The translations under genes and the position numbers were made by a program. The notes beneath the pieces were generated by a model. That model was not told the origin of the DNA. It was given only the letters and a program-made list of their open reading frames with translations, and ran no database searches. Shown here one piece after another: positions 23,804 through 32,419 of a stretch of DNA of 64,000 nt (position 1 is the stretch's first letter; each line of letters starts with the position of its first letter). The stretch comes from Cellulomonas sp. P24. Lineage in GTDB: Bacteria; Actinomycetota; Actinomycetes; Actinomycetales; Cellulomonadaceae. Location: contig NZ_JAJDFX010000002.1 of the NCBI RefSeq assembly GCF_024704385.1, forward strand, positions 1,364,001 to 1,428,000, in the 5' to 3' direction.

Positions 23804-26316
23804 GCATGGACATCGACTGGGACGCCGTCTCGAGCGGCACCGACCTGGGCACGATCCACGAACCGGCCGCGTTGTTTGATGCCCTGCCGAGCAAGCAGAC
23901 CGGCCTGGGGTACCTGCGCCAAGTCCAGGCCACCGTCCTAGAACGTTGGTCCCCGCGGCGCGACGAGCCCGACCTCGTCATCAAGATGAACACGGGCACC
24001 GGCAAGACCATCGTCGGGCTGCTCATCTTGCAGACAGGCCTCCACGACGGGGCGGGGCCCGCACTCTTCCTGGCCCCGACTCCTCACCTCGCCGACAGGG
24101 CCGCCGAAGAAGGACGACGTCTCGGGCTGGCCATCGTCACCGACCCGACCAGCGCGAAGTTCGGCTCCGGCCAGGCCATCTGCGTCACGACGCTGCAGAA
24201 GATGTTCAACGGCAGGACGAAGTTCGGGCTCGCCGAGCACGGTGCGGCGATTCAGGTTGGCACGATCATCATCGACGATGCGCACTCGGCGATCACCCGC
24301 CTCGAGGAGTACAGCCGCGCCCTGATCCCCAAGGAGGACCCCGCCTACGCTGCGTTGCTCGCCTTGTTCGAGACCGACCTGAACGCGCAGGGCGCCGCGA
24401 AGCTCCTCGATATCAAGGACGGCGACCGCGGTGCCGTGATGCGGATTCCGTTCTGGGCCTGGCAGGACAAGGCCGCCGACGTCCTCAAGATCCTGCACCC
24501 GCAGCGCAACACCCCGATGCTGGAGTGGGAGTGGCCCCTAATCAAGGACCACCTGCCCTTCTGCGAGGCGACGTTGACCAGCAGCGGCCTCGAGATCGCC
24601 CCGCCGCTGCCCCCCGTGCAGAAGTTCCCGAGCTTCGCCGACGCGAAGCGCCGCGTCTACATGACAGCCACGCTCGCGAGTGACTCCGCTCTCGTAACGC
24701 ACTTCGCGGCGGACGCGACGACGGTGGCCGAGGCGATCGTCCCCGACTCCGCGGCGGACCTTGGCGACCGCCTGGTGCTCGTCCCGCAAGACCTCGTGCC
24801 GGACCTGTCGGACGCAGAGCTACGCACGGCCGTCGCATCGATTGCGGTCACGGACAACGTCGTCGTACTCGTTCCGAGCTGGCTGCGTGCGCAGGAGTGG
24901 TCCGAAGTCGCGAACGAGATGGTCGCAGACTCCAAGCAGATCGCCGCCGTCGTTGCCCGGCTGCAGGCCGGTCCGGTCGGCCTCGTCGTCATCGTGAACC
25001 AGTACGACGGCATCGACCTGCCCGACAACGCGTGCCGCGTGCTCGTCATCGACGGGCTACCGCAAGCCGCCTCCGGATCCGAACGGAGAGAGTCGACGGC
25101 CCTGCGCGACAGCAACACCATCACGACCCGGCAGGTGCAGCGTTTCGAGCAAGGCATGGGGCGCGGCGTTCGGTCGCGTGAAGACCGGTGCGCTGTCCTC
25201 GTGATGGACCGCCGGCTTGTCGAGCTGATCTCCCGCCCGGACACCGCGGCTCGGCTCTCCCCCGGCACACGCGCCCAGCTCGAACTGTCACGGCGGGTCG
25301 CACGTAGCATCGATGGCCGCAAGGACGTCACGATGGACGGCGTGGTCGACTTGATCCGCAAGGTCATCGACGGTGCCGAGGACTTCCGCTCGGCCGCCCG
25401 CAAGGCACTCGTTGACGTCGTCTACGAGACCGTCCCGCCCGTGCCGACGGCGCTGCCGATGCGCCAGGCGTACGACGCGGCCGTGCGTGGAGACCACGAA
25501 GCCGCGGCCAAGGCTGCGGACAACGCGGTGAACGCTGCACGGCAGGAGATGAAGGACGAGCGGCTGGCCGGCTGGTTGAGCGAGAAGGGGGCGGCCTACC
25601 GGCACGCCACCGACCCCGCCCGTGCGCAGGCGCAGCTGGCGGGAGCCTCGGCGTCGAACGCTTCGATCTTGCGGCCGATGTCGGGCTTGACGTTCCAGCC
25701 GTCTCGGCCGACCCGCCGGCAGGCCGAAGCGGCGGTTGCCTACCTCACCGACCGGTACACCGATGGCGGTCGCCTACGCGTCGAGGTGGAAGCTCTCATC
25801 GCCGACCTGGCCTGGGACCCCGACCGGACCGAGCAAGCTGAGCAGGCATGGGCTGACCTCGCCAACCACCTCGGCTTTTCGGGCCAGCGGCCCGAGAAGG
25901 ACATCGGTGCGGGCCCAGACGTGCTGTGGTCGGACTCCGAGGGCAACCACGTGGTCATCGAGGTTAAGAGCGGAGCCGAGGCCGCTCTCATCTCCAAGCG
26001 CGACATCAACCAGCTCGGCGGCTCCGTACGCTGGGCCGCGCAGACCCTGACCGGCACATCGAGCATCGCGCCGGTGATCGCACACCCGAGCCACATCGCG
26101 GAGCACACCGGTACCCCACCGACCGACGCACGCAGCATCGACACCGACGCGCACGCCAAGTTGATGGCGGCGATCCGCCAGTACGCCACCGCGCTGGCCA
26201 TCGACAACCGCTACCGCGACGTGGCGGCGATCCAGCAGCAGCTCGTCAGCCTGCACTTCAACGGGCGGCAGTTCGTCGCCTTCTACGGAGCAGTTGTGCG
26301 GGTAGAGGCGTCGTGA
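23800..26316 (+). CDS. SF2 helicase fused to a C-terminal PD-(D/E)XK nuclease domain
   Basis: An 838-residue protein. Helicase motifs: I at 64-70 (NTGTGKT), II at 157-162 (IIDDAH, an unusual DDAH box), III at 289-292 (TATL), V near 401-407 (QYDGIDL) and VI at 447-459 (QRFEQGMGRGVRS). A helical linker (about 500-640) leads to a nuclease-like domain with RPEKDIGAGPDVLW (Asp707) and VVIEVKS (Glu721, Lys723), the spacing of a PD-(D/E)XK active site. Helicase-nuclease fusions are typical of restriction and phage-defence systems. ATG 23800 overlaps the tcmP stop; an alternative ATG lies at 23806. The only codon-use or frame oddity is a long open run upstream, which is shadow of tcmP. Confidence 0.85.
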   Translation: MSMDIDWDAVSSGTDLGTIHEPAALFDALPSKQTGLGYLRQVQATVLERWSPRRDEPDLVIKMNTGTGKTIVGLLILQTGLHDGAGPALFLAPTPHLADRAAEEGRRLGLAIVTDPTSAKFGSGQAICVTTLQKMFNGRTKFGLAEHGAAIQVGTIIIDDAHSAITRLEEYSRALIPKEDPAYAALLALFETDLNAQGAAKLLDIKDGDRGAVMRIPFWAWQDKAADVLKILHPQRNTPMLEWEWPLIKDHLPFCEATLTSSGLEIAPPLPPVQKFPSFADAKRRVYMTATLASDSALVTHFAADATTVAEAIVPDSAADLGDRLVLVPQDLVPDLSDAELRTAVASIAVTDNVVVLVPSWLRAQEWSEVANEMVADSKQIAAVVARLQAGPVGLVVIVNQYDGIDLPDNACRVLVIDGLPQAASGSERRESTALRDSNTITTRQVQRFEQGMGRGVRSREDRCAVLVMDRRLVELISRPDTAARLSPGTRAQLELSRRVARSIDGRKDVTMDGVVDLIRKVIDGAEDFRSAARKALVDVVYETVPPVPTALPMRQAYDAAVRGDHEAAAKAADNAVNAARQEMKDERLAGWLSEKGAAYRHATDPARAQAQLAGASASNASILRPMSGLTFQPSRPTRRQAEAAVAYLTDRYTDGGRLRVEVEALIADLAWDPDRTEQAEQAWADLANHLGFSGQRPEKDIGAGPDVLWSDSEGNHVVIEVKSGAEAALISKRDINQLGGSVRWAAQTLTGTSSIAPVIAHPSHIAEHTGTPPTDARSIDTDAHAKLMAAIRQYATALAIDNRYRDVAAIQQQLVSLHFNGRQFVAFYGAVVRVEAS

Positions 26317-26359
26317 GGAAGACTCCGGCCGTGACCACTCAACTACTTGCGACCCTGCG

Positions 26360-27130
26360 ATGAGCGACCGATCGCGGATCGAGTGGACCGAAGCGACGTG
26401 GAACCCCGTCACCGGTTGCGACCGCGTCTCGGCCGGGTGCGACAACTGCTACGCACTCACGCTGGCGAAACGGCTCAAAGCCATGGGCGCCGAGAAGTAC
26501 CAGCAGGACGGTGACCCCCGCACCTCCGGACCCGGCTTCGCCGTCACGACCCACCCAGCGTCGCTGACACAGCCGCGCAAGTGGCGCACGCCCAGGACGG
26601 TCTTCGTCAACTCGATGAGCGACCTATTCCACGCGAAGGTGCCCGCAAGCTTCGTCCGCGACGTTTTCGACGTCATGGTCGACACCCCGCAGCACACCTA
26701 CCAGGTGCTCACCAAGCGCCCCCTACGCGCCGCGCGCATGGCCGATCGGCTGCCCTGGCCACCGAACGTGTGGCTCGGCGTCTCCATTGAGGACATGGCC
26801 GTCGCGCACCGCGTGGACCACCTGCGGCGTGTGCCTGCGGCAGTCCGGTTCCTGTCGTGCGAACCGCTGCTCGGTCCTCTCGACGGGCTGAACCTCGAAG
26901 GAATCGACTGGGTCATCGCTGGCGGAGAGTCAGGCAACAACTACCGCCCAATGGACATCCGCTGGGCACGCGGCATCCGCGACACCTGTCTGGAGGCTGA
27001 CGTCCCCTTCTTCTTCAAGCAGTGGGGCGGACGCACCCCCAAGACCCTGGGCCGAGACCTCGACGGGCAGACCTGGGACCAGATGCCCTCAACCTCTGAC
27101 TCTCACGTCGTTCGACGTCTCGCCACCTGA
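26360..27130 (+). CDS. DUF5131 (phage Gp37/Gp68 family) three-Cys protein
   Basis: A 256-residue protein of the Gp37/Gp68 family (DUF5131). The N-terminus has EWTEATWNPVTGC and then the three cysteines C20, C27 and C30 (C-x6-C-x2-C, VSAGCDNCYA), recalling radical-SAM iron-sulfur ligands. VNSMSDLFHAKVP, RFLSCEPLLGPLD, VIAGGESG and VPFFFKQWGG are family signatures. It follows the helicase-nuclease gene by 43 bp and belongs with TcmP, its named partner. The family occurs in phages and mobile elements; its reaction is not known to me. It is the last gene before the tRNA boundary. Confidence 0.88.
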   Translation: MSDRSRIEWTEATWNPVTGCDRVSAGCDNCYALTLAKRLKAMGAEKYQQDGDPRTSGPGFAVTTHPASLTQPRKWRTPRTVFVNSMSDLFHAKVPASFVRDVFDVMVDTPQHTYQVLTKRPLRAARMADRLPWPPNVWLGVSIEDMAVAHRVDHLRRVPAAVRFLSCEPLLGPLDGLNLEGIDWVIAGGESGNNYRPMDIRWARGIRDTCLEADVPFFFKQWGGRTPKTLGRDLDGQTWDQMPSTSDSHVVRRLAT

Positions 27131-27353
27131 GGTAGGTCGCAGCGACCCCGTCGGCTCTCCTCCCACGTCCACCGACGCGTCCTGCCGAGCGCGACGTGGG
27201 CGGGACGTGCGGTTTCGCCAGCCCCGGCGCCGGGCAAACAAGTGAACCTCGGGCGTCACCGACACGCTCCCCGAGGCGACAACCGCCCCAATCCACCGAA
27301 GTCCGCGACCATCCGGCGAGGTCGCCTGCGTACGAATTGCGTACAAGAACGCA
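27131..27353. other. Spacer between the DUF5131 gene and the tRNA terminator
   Basis: 223 bp with no gene. TGCGTAC occurs twice, 11 bp apart (27327-27333 and 27338-27344), close to the tRNA 3' side. If an element integrated at the tRNA, this is where recombinase arm sites or an attachment-site remnant could lie, but I cannot show a duplicated tRNA 3' end. Confidence 0.35.
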
Positions 27354-27389
27354 AGAGGCCCTCCCTCCCCGAAGGGAGAAAGGGCCTCT
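27354..27389 (-). terminator. Hairpin terminator downstream of the tRNA
   Basis: AGAGGCCCT (27354-27362) pairs perfectly with AGGGCCTCT (27381-27389), and CCCT/AGGG extends the stem inside. It lies 19 bp past the tRNA 3' end; the minus-strand sequence beyond it is TGCGTTCTTG, only moderately U-rich. Confidence 0.7.
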
Positions 27390-27407
27390 GACCTGCTGTC
27401 TTACTAG

Positions 27408-27481
27408 TAGCGGGGGTAGGATTTGAACCTACGACCTCTGGGTTATGAGCCCAGCGAGCTACCGAGCTGCTCCACCCCGCG
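27408..27481 (-). tRNA. Initiator tRNA-fMet (CAT anticodon), CCA not encoded
   Basis: A 74-nt cloverleaf read on the minus strand. The acceptor stem is GCGGGG/CCCCGC with a non-Watson-Crick 1-72 pair (C-U); the D arm is GAGC/GCTC; the anticodon stem CTGGG/CCCAG carries three consecutive G-C pairs around CTCATAA; the T arm is GTAGG-TTCAAAT-CCTAC; discriminator A. The 1-72 mismatch and GGG/CCC anticodon stem mark the initiator rather than elongator methionine tRNA. The 3' end (27408) faces the mobile region, making it a plausible integration site. Confidence 0.95.
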
Positions 27482-27506
27482 TCGGTGTCTCCACTGTACG
27501 TGACAG

Positions 27507-27536
27507 TCTGGGACCAGCCAAATCGCTGGTCCCAGA
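27507..27536 (-). terminator. Hairpin between the UPF0182 gene and the tRNA
   Basis: A perfect 12-bp stem TCTGGGACCAGC/GCTGGTCCCAGA (27507-27518 with 27525-27536) and a 6-nt loop, 10 bp downstream of the UPF0182 stop. No U-run follows on the minus strand, as is common for actinobacterial terminators. Confidence 0.72.
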
Positions 27537-27546
27537 CCGCCCGAGG

Positions 27547-30525
27547 TCACCCCGTGGTGCTGAGGTTGGCCTCCGCAGCGATGGCGGCCTCGATGGCCTT
27601 CTGCAGCGCCGTCTGCGCCGCACCGTACGCCGCGAAGTCTCCGGCGGCGAGCGCCTTCTGACCGTCGGCAATCGCGGTGTTCGCCTCGGCGAGCGCCTTC
27701 GCGAGCGCGGCCCGCGCCGTGTCGTTCACGGCGCCGCCGGTGGTGCCACCCGTGGTGTCGCCACTCGGGGTGGGCGTCGGCGTCACGGTCGTGCCGTCCG
27801 TCGTGGTCGCCCCGGAGTCGCCGCCGAACACCTGGTCGAGGGCCCCGGACAACGTGTTGGCGAAGCCGACCTGGTCACCGAAGGACACCAGGACCTTCTG
27901 CAGCAGCGGGAACTTGGTGCCGGTCGAGGACTGCACGTAGACGGGCTGCACGTAGAGCAGTCCCCCACCGACGGGCAATGTCAGGAGGTTCCCGCGGATC
28001 ACCGTGGAGCTGTCGGTGTTGAGCAGGTTGAGGGTCGTCGACGCCGTCGGGTCGGACGTGAACTTGTTCGCGACCTGGCCGGGGCCGGGCACGGTCGAGT
28101 TCCGTGGGAGCTCGATGAGTCTGAGCTTCCCGTACTCGGGACTCTTCACACCCGCGACGTCACCGGCCTCGGCGTCGGCCGCGAGGAACCCGGTGAGGAT
28201 GCTGCGTTCGACGCTCCCGGTGTTCTGCGGGATGAACGTCGAGGTGAGCGAGAACGCCGGTGTGCTCTGGCTCGGCATCTGCAGCGTCAGGTAGTACGGC
28301 GGCTGCGGCTCCTTGGCGGCCGTCCCGGTCTGGGTCGGGTCGTTCGGGACCGCCCAGAAGTCCTGCCCGGTGAAGAAGTCCGACGCGGACGTCACGTGGT
28401 ACTCGGCGAGCAGGGTCCGCTGGACCTTGAACAGGTCCTCCGGGTACCGCATGTGGCTCATGAGCTGCCCGGAGATCGCCGAGATCGGCTTGAGGGAGGA
28501 CGGGAACACCTTGTTCCAGGCCTGCAGGACGGGGTCCGTCGGGTCCCACGCGTAGAGCGTGACCTCACCGCTGTACGCGTCGACCGTGGCCTTCACCGAG
28601 TTGCGGATGTAGTTGACCTTGGCCGGCAGCAGCGCCTGCACGGTCGACGACGTCGCGGTCAGCGAGTCCGTCGTCGCGTCCTGCAGCGACATCGACGCCG
28701 AGTACGGGTAGGCGTCGCTGGTCGTGTAGCCGTCCACGATCCACTTCACGCGGCCGTCGACCACGGCCGGGTACACGCGCCCGTCGAGGGTCAGGTACGG
28801 GGCGACCTTGGCGACGCGCTGGCTCGGGTCGCGGTCGTACAGGATCTGCGAGTCGGCCGTCACCCGGTCGGAGAACATGATCTGCTCCGACCCGAACTTG
28901 AGCGAGTACAGCAGCTTGTTCCAGAAGCTCCCGATGCTCGGCCCGGCCTTGACGGTCGCGGTCGGGAAGGTGTTGTTGACCTGGCCGCCGGCCTTGTCGT
29001 CCGGGTAGTCGAGCTCCCACGGCTTGGTGCCGGAAGGAGCACCGACGATCGAGTAGTCGGGCGAGTCCTGGCCGAAGTAGATCCGCGGCTCGTACGTGCC
29101 GAGCCCGCCGTTGGAGGGGATGTCGCCCTCGTAGAACGCCGGCCGACCGTCCGCGCCGGTCGTGTTGCCGTACGCGGCGACGACACCGTAGCCGTGCGTG
29201 AAGACGGTGTGGTCGTTGACCCAGTTCTGCTGGTTGGCGCCGAGCCCGGCGAGGTTGAGCTCACGCACCGCGATCACGGTGTCGCGACTCTGTCCATCGA
29301 TCTTGTAGCGGTCGACGGAGAGCGTGTTGGCGAACTTGTAGTACTGCTTGTTCTGCTGGAGCTGGCTGAACGACGGGCTCACGATCTGCGGGTCCAGCAA
29401 CCGGATCGACGCCGTCGTCTCGGCGTCGGCGCGCAGCGCCCCCGGCGTGGCCTTCGTGGTCGCGTCGTACGAGCTGACCTGGACGTCGTTCAGTCCGTAG
29501 GCGGTCTTCGTCGCGTCGATGTTGCGCTGGATGTACGGCGCCTCGAACTGCTGCTCGTTCGGGGCGACCTGGAAGCGCTGCACGAGTGCCGGGTAGACGC
29601 CACCGACCGCGATCGCCGAGACCACCATGACGCCGAGACCGATCGCGGGCAGCCGCCAGTCGCCGCGGAAGGCCGTCACGACGAACACGATCGCCACGAG
29701 GATCGCGATCCCCGTGAGGATCTGCTTCGCCGGGATCACGGCGCTGACGTCCGCGTAGGACGCCCCGTCGAACCTGTCCCCCGCACGCGTGAGCAGCGAG
29801 TAGCGGTCGAGCCAGTAGTTGCCGGCGATCAGAAGCATCAGCACGGCACCCGTCACGGCGAGCTGGACCCGGGCGGCCTTCGTGGTGCGCGGCGGCTCCC
29901 CACCGATCCGGATCCCGCCGTACAGGTACTGCGTCGCGATCCCGGCGATCCCGGCGAGCACGGCCGTCGTCATCAGGAACGACACGATGAAGCGCAACCC
30001 GGGCAGCTCGAAGATGTAGAACGACAGGTCGAGACCGAACTGCGGGTCCTTCTGGTGGAACGGCACCCGGTTCGCCCACAGCTGGATCGTCGACCACTGC
30101 TGCGACGCCGCGATCCCGGCGAAGATCCCGAGCAGCGCCGGCCCGGCGATGCTCACGAGCCGACGCAGCGGCTCGATCGCCTCGCGGTACTGGTCCAGGC
30201 TGACCTGCTCCTGGTTCGACGGCGCGTAGATCGGGCGCGACCTGTACGCGACGGTCAGGCTGACCGCCACGGCGCCACCCATGACGATGAGGCCGGCGAG
30301 GAACAGCAGCCCGCGCGTCACCCACTCGACCTGGAGCACCTGCAGGTAGCCGATCTGGCTGAACCACAGCACCTCGGTCCACAGCTGCGCCGTGATGAAC
30401 AGGGCGATGACCAGGCCCACGAGGATCGCGATCGTCGGTCCGAGAGCACCGCGGCGACCTCGGGCCGACGGTGGGCGCGGCGCTCGGGGCGGGCGCGGGG
30501 TGCGGGGCGTGCTGGCAGACGTCAC
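27547..30525 (-). CDS. UPF0182 family large integral membrane protein
   Basis: A 992-residue protein. A Pro/Arg-rich N-terminus is followed by about seven membrane helices in the first 300 residues (for example GPTIAILVGLVIALFITAQL). A very large, probably extracytoplasmic domain (about 320-900; LVVPTGG-like core, LDPQIVSPSFSQLQQNKQYY) follows, with a C-terminal Ala/Thr-rich, partly coiled tail (AALAKALAEANTAIADGQKA). This matches UPF0182 (Rv3193c in M. tuberculosis), whose function is unknown. GTG 30525 gives a start 10-20 residues before the first basic patch; AGGAAGT lies upstream. It is divergent from the PPA1309 gene. Confidence 0.88.
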   Translation of the reverse strand: MTSASTPRTPRPPRAPRPPSARGRRGALGPTIAILVGLVIALFITAQLWTEVLWFSQIGYLQVLQVEWVTRGLLFLAGLIVMGGAVAVSLTVAYRSRPIYAPSNQEQVSLDQYREAIEPLRRLVSIAGPALLGIFAGIAASQQWSTIQLWANRVPFHQKDPQFGLDLSFYIFELPGLRFIVSFLMTTAVLAGIAGIATQYLYGGIRIGGEPPRTTKAARVQLAVTGAVLMLLIAGNYWLDRYSLLTRAGDRFDGASYADVSAVIPAKQILTGIAILVAIVFVVTAFRGDWRLPAIGLGVMVVSAIAVGGVYPALVQRFQVAPNEQQFEAPYIQRNIDATKTAYGLNDVQVSSYDATTKATPGALRADAETTASIRLLDPQIVSPSFSQLQQNKQYYKFANTLSVDRYKIDGQSRDTVIAVRELNLAGLGANQQNWVNDHTVFTHGYGVVAAYGNTTGADGRPAFYEGDIPSNGGLGTYEPRIYFGQDSPDYSIVGAPSGTKPWELDYPDDKAGGQVNNTFPTATVKAGPSIGSFWNKLLYSLKFGSEQIMFSDRVTADSQILYDRDPSQRVAKVAPYLTLDGRVYPAVVDGRVKWIVDGYTTSDAYPYSASMSLQDATTDSLTATSSTVQALLPAKVNYIRNSVKATVDAYSGEVTLYAWDPTDPVLQAWNKVFPSSLKPISAISGQLMSHMRYPEDLFKVQRTLLAEYHVTSASDFFTGQDFWAVPNDPTQTGTAAKEPQPPYYLTLQMPSQSTPAFSLTSTFIPQNTGSVERSILTGFLAADAEAGDVAGVKSPEYGKLRLIELPRNSTVPGPGQVANKFTSDPTASTTLNLLNTDSSTVIRGNLLTLPVGGGLLYVQPVYVQSSTGTKFPLLQKVLVSFGDQVGFANTLSGALDQVFGGDSGATTTDGTTVTPTPTPSGDTTGGTTGGAVNDTARAALAKALAEANTAIADGQKALAAGDFAAYGAAQTALQKAIEAAIAAEANLSTTG

Positions 30526-30627
30526 GTCGGGTGTACTTCCTGATCGAGTGCTCGCGGCTGTGCAGCCGTCATGGGTTGAACGCGACGGCAGGTCCCCAGG
30601 TTCCCACACGGGTGACACCATGAGGGC

Positions 30628-31212
30628 ATGACCGAGGCCCCGGACCCCGCTGACTCCACCGCCCCTCGTCTGGTGCTTCCCCCCGAGGAGCAGGCGCTCG
30701 CGGACGCCGTCCGGGAGATCGAACGCCACGTCGCGACCGGCGGCTGGGACGGTCCGGTGCGCGTCTTCGCCCTCGTGGAGACCGCGCGGGCGCTCGAGAC
30801 CGACCCGTCGCTCGCGTCACAGCTGCCCGCCGAGGTCGTCGCCGCGGCACGCCGCGACCCCCGGCACCTGACGTCCGTCGAGCAGGAGGACCTGCCGCCC
30901 GCGGACGACATCGAGTCCCTGCTCGGCGCCCTGACCTGGCCGCCGACCGTCGACGGCGCGGCGATCGTGCTCGAGCGGGTCGTGCTGCCGCCCGCCGCCG
31001 AGGCCACCATGCCCGCGGACCCGGACGCCGCGCTCGCCTACCTGCTCGGCCACCCCGACCGTCAGGACGTCCGCATGGCCGTCGCCGCGATGCGCGACGG
31101 CCGCGCGTGGTGCGCGGTCCGCACCCGTGCGAACGACGCGGACGACGCCGTCGGGCAGGGGCGCGACGTCGTCCCCGGCCTGATCGATGCGGTGCGCGCG
31201 ACGCTCAGCTGA
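30628..31212 (+). CDS. PPA1309 family protein
   Basis: A 194-residue soluble protein matching the actinobacterial PPA1309 family, which commonly sits between UPF0182 and the PDZ protease gene, as here. Visible features are PPEEQALADAVREIERHVAT at the N-terminus and DVRMAVAAMRDGRAWCAVRT near the C-terminus. Function unknown. It overlaps the convergent protease gene tail-to-tail by 8 bp (31205-31212), so the two transcripts must overlap. Confidence 0.78.
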   Translation: MTEAPDPADSTAPRLVLPPEEQALADAVREIERHVATGGWDGPVRVFALVETARALETDPSLASQLPAEVVAAARRDPRHLTSVEQEDLPPADDIESLLGALTWPPTVDGAAIVLERVVLPPAAEATMPADPDAALAYLLGHPDRQDVRMAVAAMRDGRAWCAVRTRANDADDAVGQGRDVVPGLIDAVRATLS

Positions 31213-32350
31213 CGTCGGCCGCCGTGCACGTCGGCAGCGTGGCGCCCTTGCCTGCGGCGATGGTCTGAACCGCGTTCTCCGCCTCGCGCAGGGTCGAGAC
31301 CTTCACGACGTGCAGGCCGGCCGGCACGGCCCCGATGACGTCGGCGCAGTTCGACGCCGGCGCGAGGAACCACGTGGCCCCGTCACGCAGCGCACCGTGG
31401 AACTTCTGCCGGATGTCGCCGATCGGGCCGACCGTGCCGTCGATGTCGATCGTCCCTGTGCCGGCGATCACGTCACCCTTCGCATCGTCCGCCGGGGTGA
31501 GCTTGTCGATGATCCCGAGGGCGAACATCATCCCGGCGCTGGGCCCGCCGATGTCGTTGATCTTGATCTTCACGTCCACCGGCAGGGTGAACGTCGGGTC
31601 GATCAGCACGCCGAGCTGGGCTCCGCCGGACTTCTTCGTCCCGGTCACGACCGACAGGTCGAGCGGTGAACCGTTCCGCTTCACCCCGAGGGTGACCGTG
31701 TCACCGGGGGTGGTCGCCTTGAGGTCGTCCACGAGGTCCTGGTAGGACACGACCGCCTTGCCGTCGAACGACGTGATCACGTCACCCTTCTCGACGACGC
31801 CGCTCGCCCCTGTCCCGGCCGCGTCGCCCGCGATCGTCAACGTCGCCGGCACGGTGTAGCCCAGCTGGGTGAGCGCGGCGACGGTGGCGTTCTCCTGCGA
31901 GGACGCCATCTGCTGCTCGCCGGCCTTCGCGACCTCCGCCGAGGTGGCCCCCGTCGGGTACACGGTCTCGACCGGCTGCACCGTGCTGCCGCTCGAGAAC
32001 CACCCCTCGATCACGTGGAAGACGTCGACCGGGTAGCCGGGGCCGCCCTGCACCGACGCCGTCGTGAGCAGCAGCTTGCCCGTCGTCGGGTACGTCGTGG
32101 CGCCCGAGATCGAGATCAGCGGCGAGCCGTCCAGCTCACCGAGGGTGTTGCGGGTCGGCCCGGGAGAGTTGACCACGTACGGCACCGGCAGGAACGCGAG
32201 GACCGCGACCAGCACCGCGGTCGCCAGCATCCCGAGACTGAGGGTCACCGACCGGGGTGACGGTGGCGCGACGACGGCAGTCGGTCGCTCGTCGACCGTC
32301 TGCTGGGGCTCGGACGGGCCCGGCTGACCGGGCGCGGGGGGCTGAGTCAC
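31205..32350 (-). CDS. Membrane-anchored PDZ/Lon-like (S16) serine protease, YlbL type
   Basis: A 381-residue protein with an N-terminal membrane anchor (about 38-58), a PDZ domain (about 170-238; GVVEKGDVITSFDGKAV) and a C-terminal Lon-type proteolytic domain. The catalytic dyad is visible as Ser271 in GGPSAGMMFAL and Lys316 in GDIRQKF. The active site is expected outside the membrane. Homologues (YlbL, Rv3194c) are implicated in envelope protein quality control. The GTG start at 32350 (TQPPAPGQPG) is preferred over the longer frame to 32389. Confidence 0.88.
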   Translation of the reverse strand: MTQPPAPGQPGPSEPQQTVDERPTAVVAPPSPRSVTLSLGMLATAVLVAVLAFLPVPYVVNSPGPTRNTLGELDGSPLISISGATTYPTTGKLLLTTASVQGGPGYPVDVFHVIEGWFSSGSTVQPVETVYPTGATSAEVAKAGEQQMASSQENATVAALTQLGYTVPATLTIAGDAAGTGASGVVEKGDVITSFDGKAVVSYQDLVDDLKATTPGDTVTLGVKRNGSPLDLSVVTGTKKSGGAQLGVLIDPTFTLPVDVKIKINDIGGPSAGMMFALGIIDKLTPADDAKGDVIAGTGTIDIDGTVGPIGDIRQKFHGALRDGATWFLAPASNCADVIGAVPAGLHVVKVSTLREAENAVQTIAAGKGATLPTCTAADVS

Positions 32351-32419
32351 CGGTCGATCATCCCTCACGTCCCTGGCAGCGACCTCCACACCCCCGCGGG
32401 CCGGCCGACGGGACGCCGC

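Noticed and set aside
27327-27344. TGCGTAC pair as the attachment site.
   Set aside because: No matching tRNA-derived duplication can be shown within the window; kept only as a possibility in the spacer entry.
27445-30543. A 1032-codon plus-strand open frame antisense to UPF0182.
   Set aside because: Composition is Arg/Val/Asp/Gln-rich with no domain, and the opposite strand encodes a clear UPF0182 protein; it also starts inside the tRNA gene.
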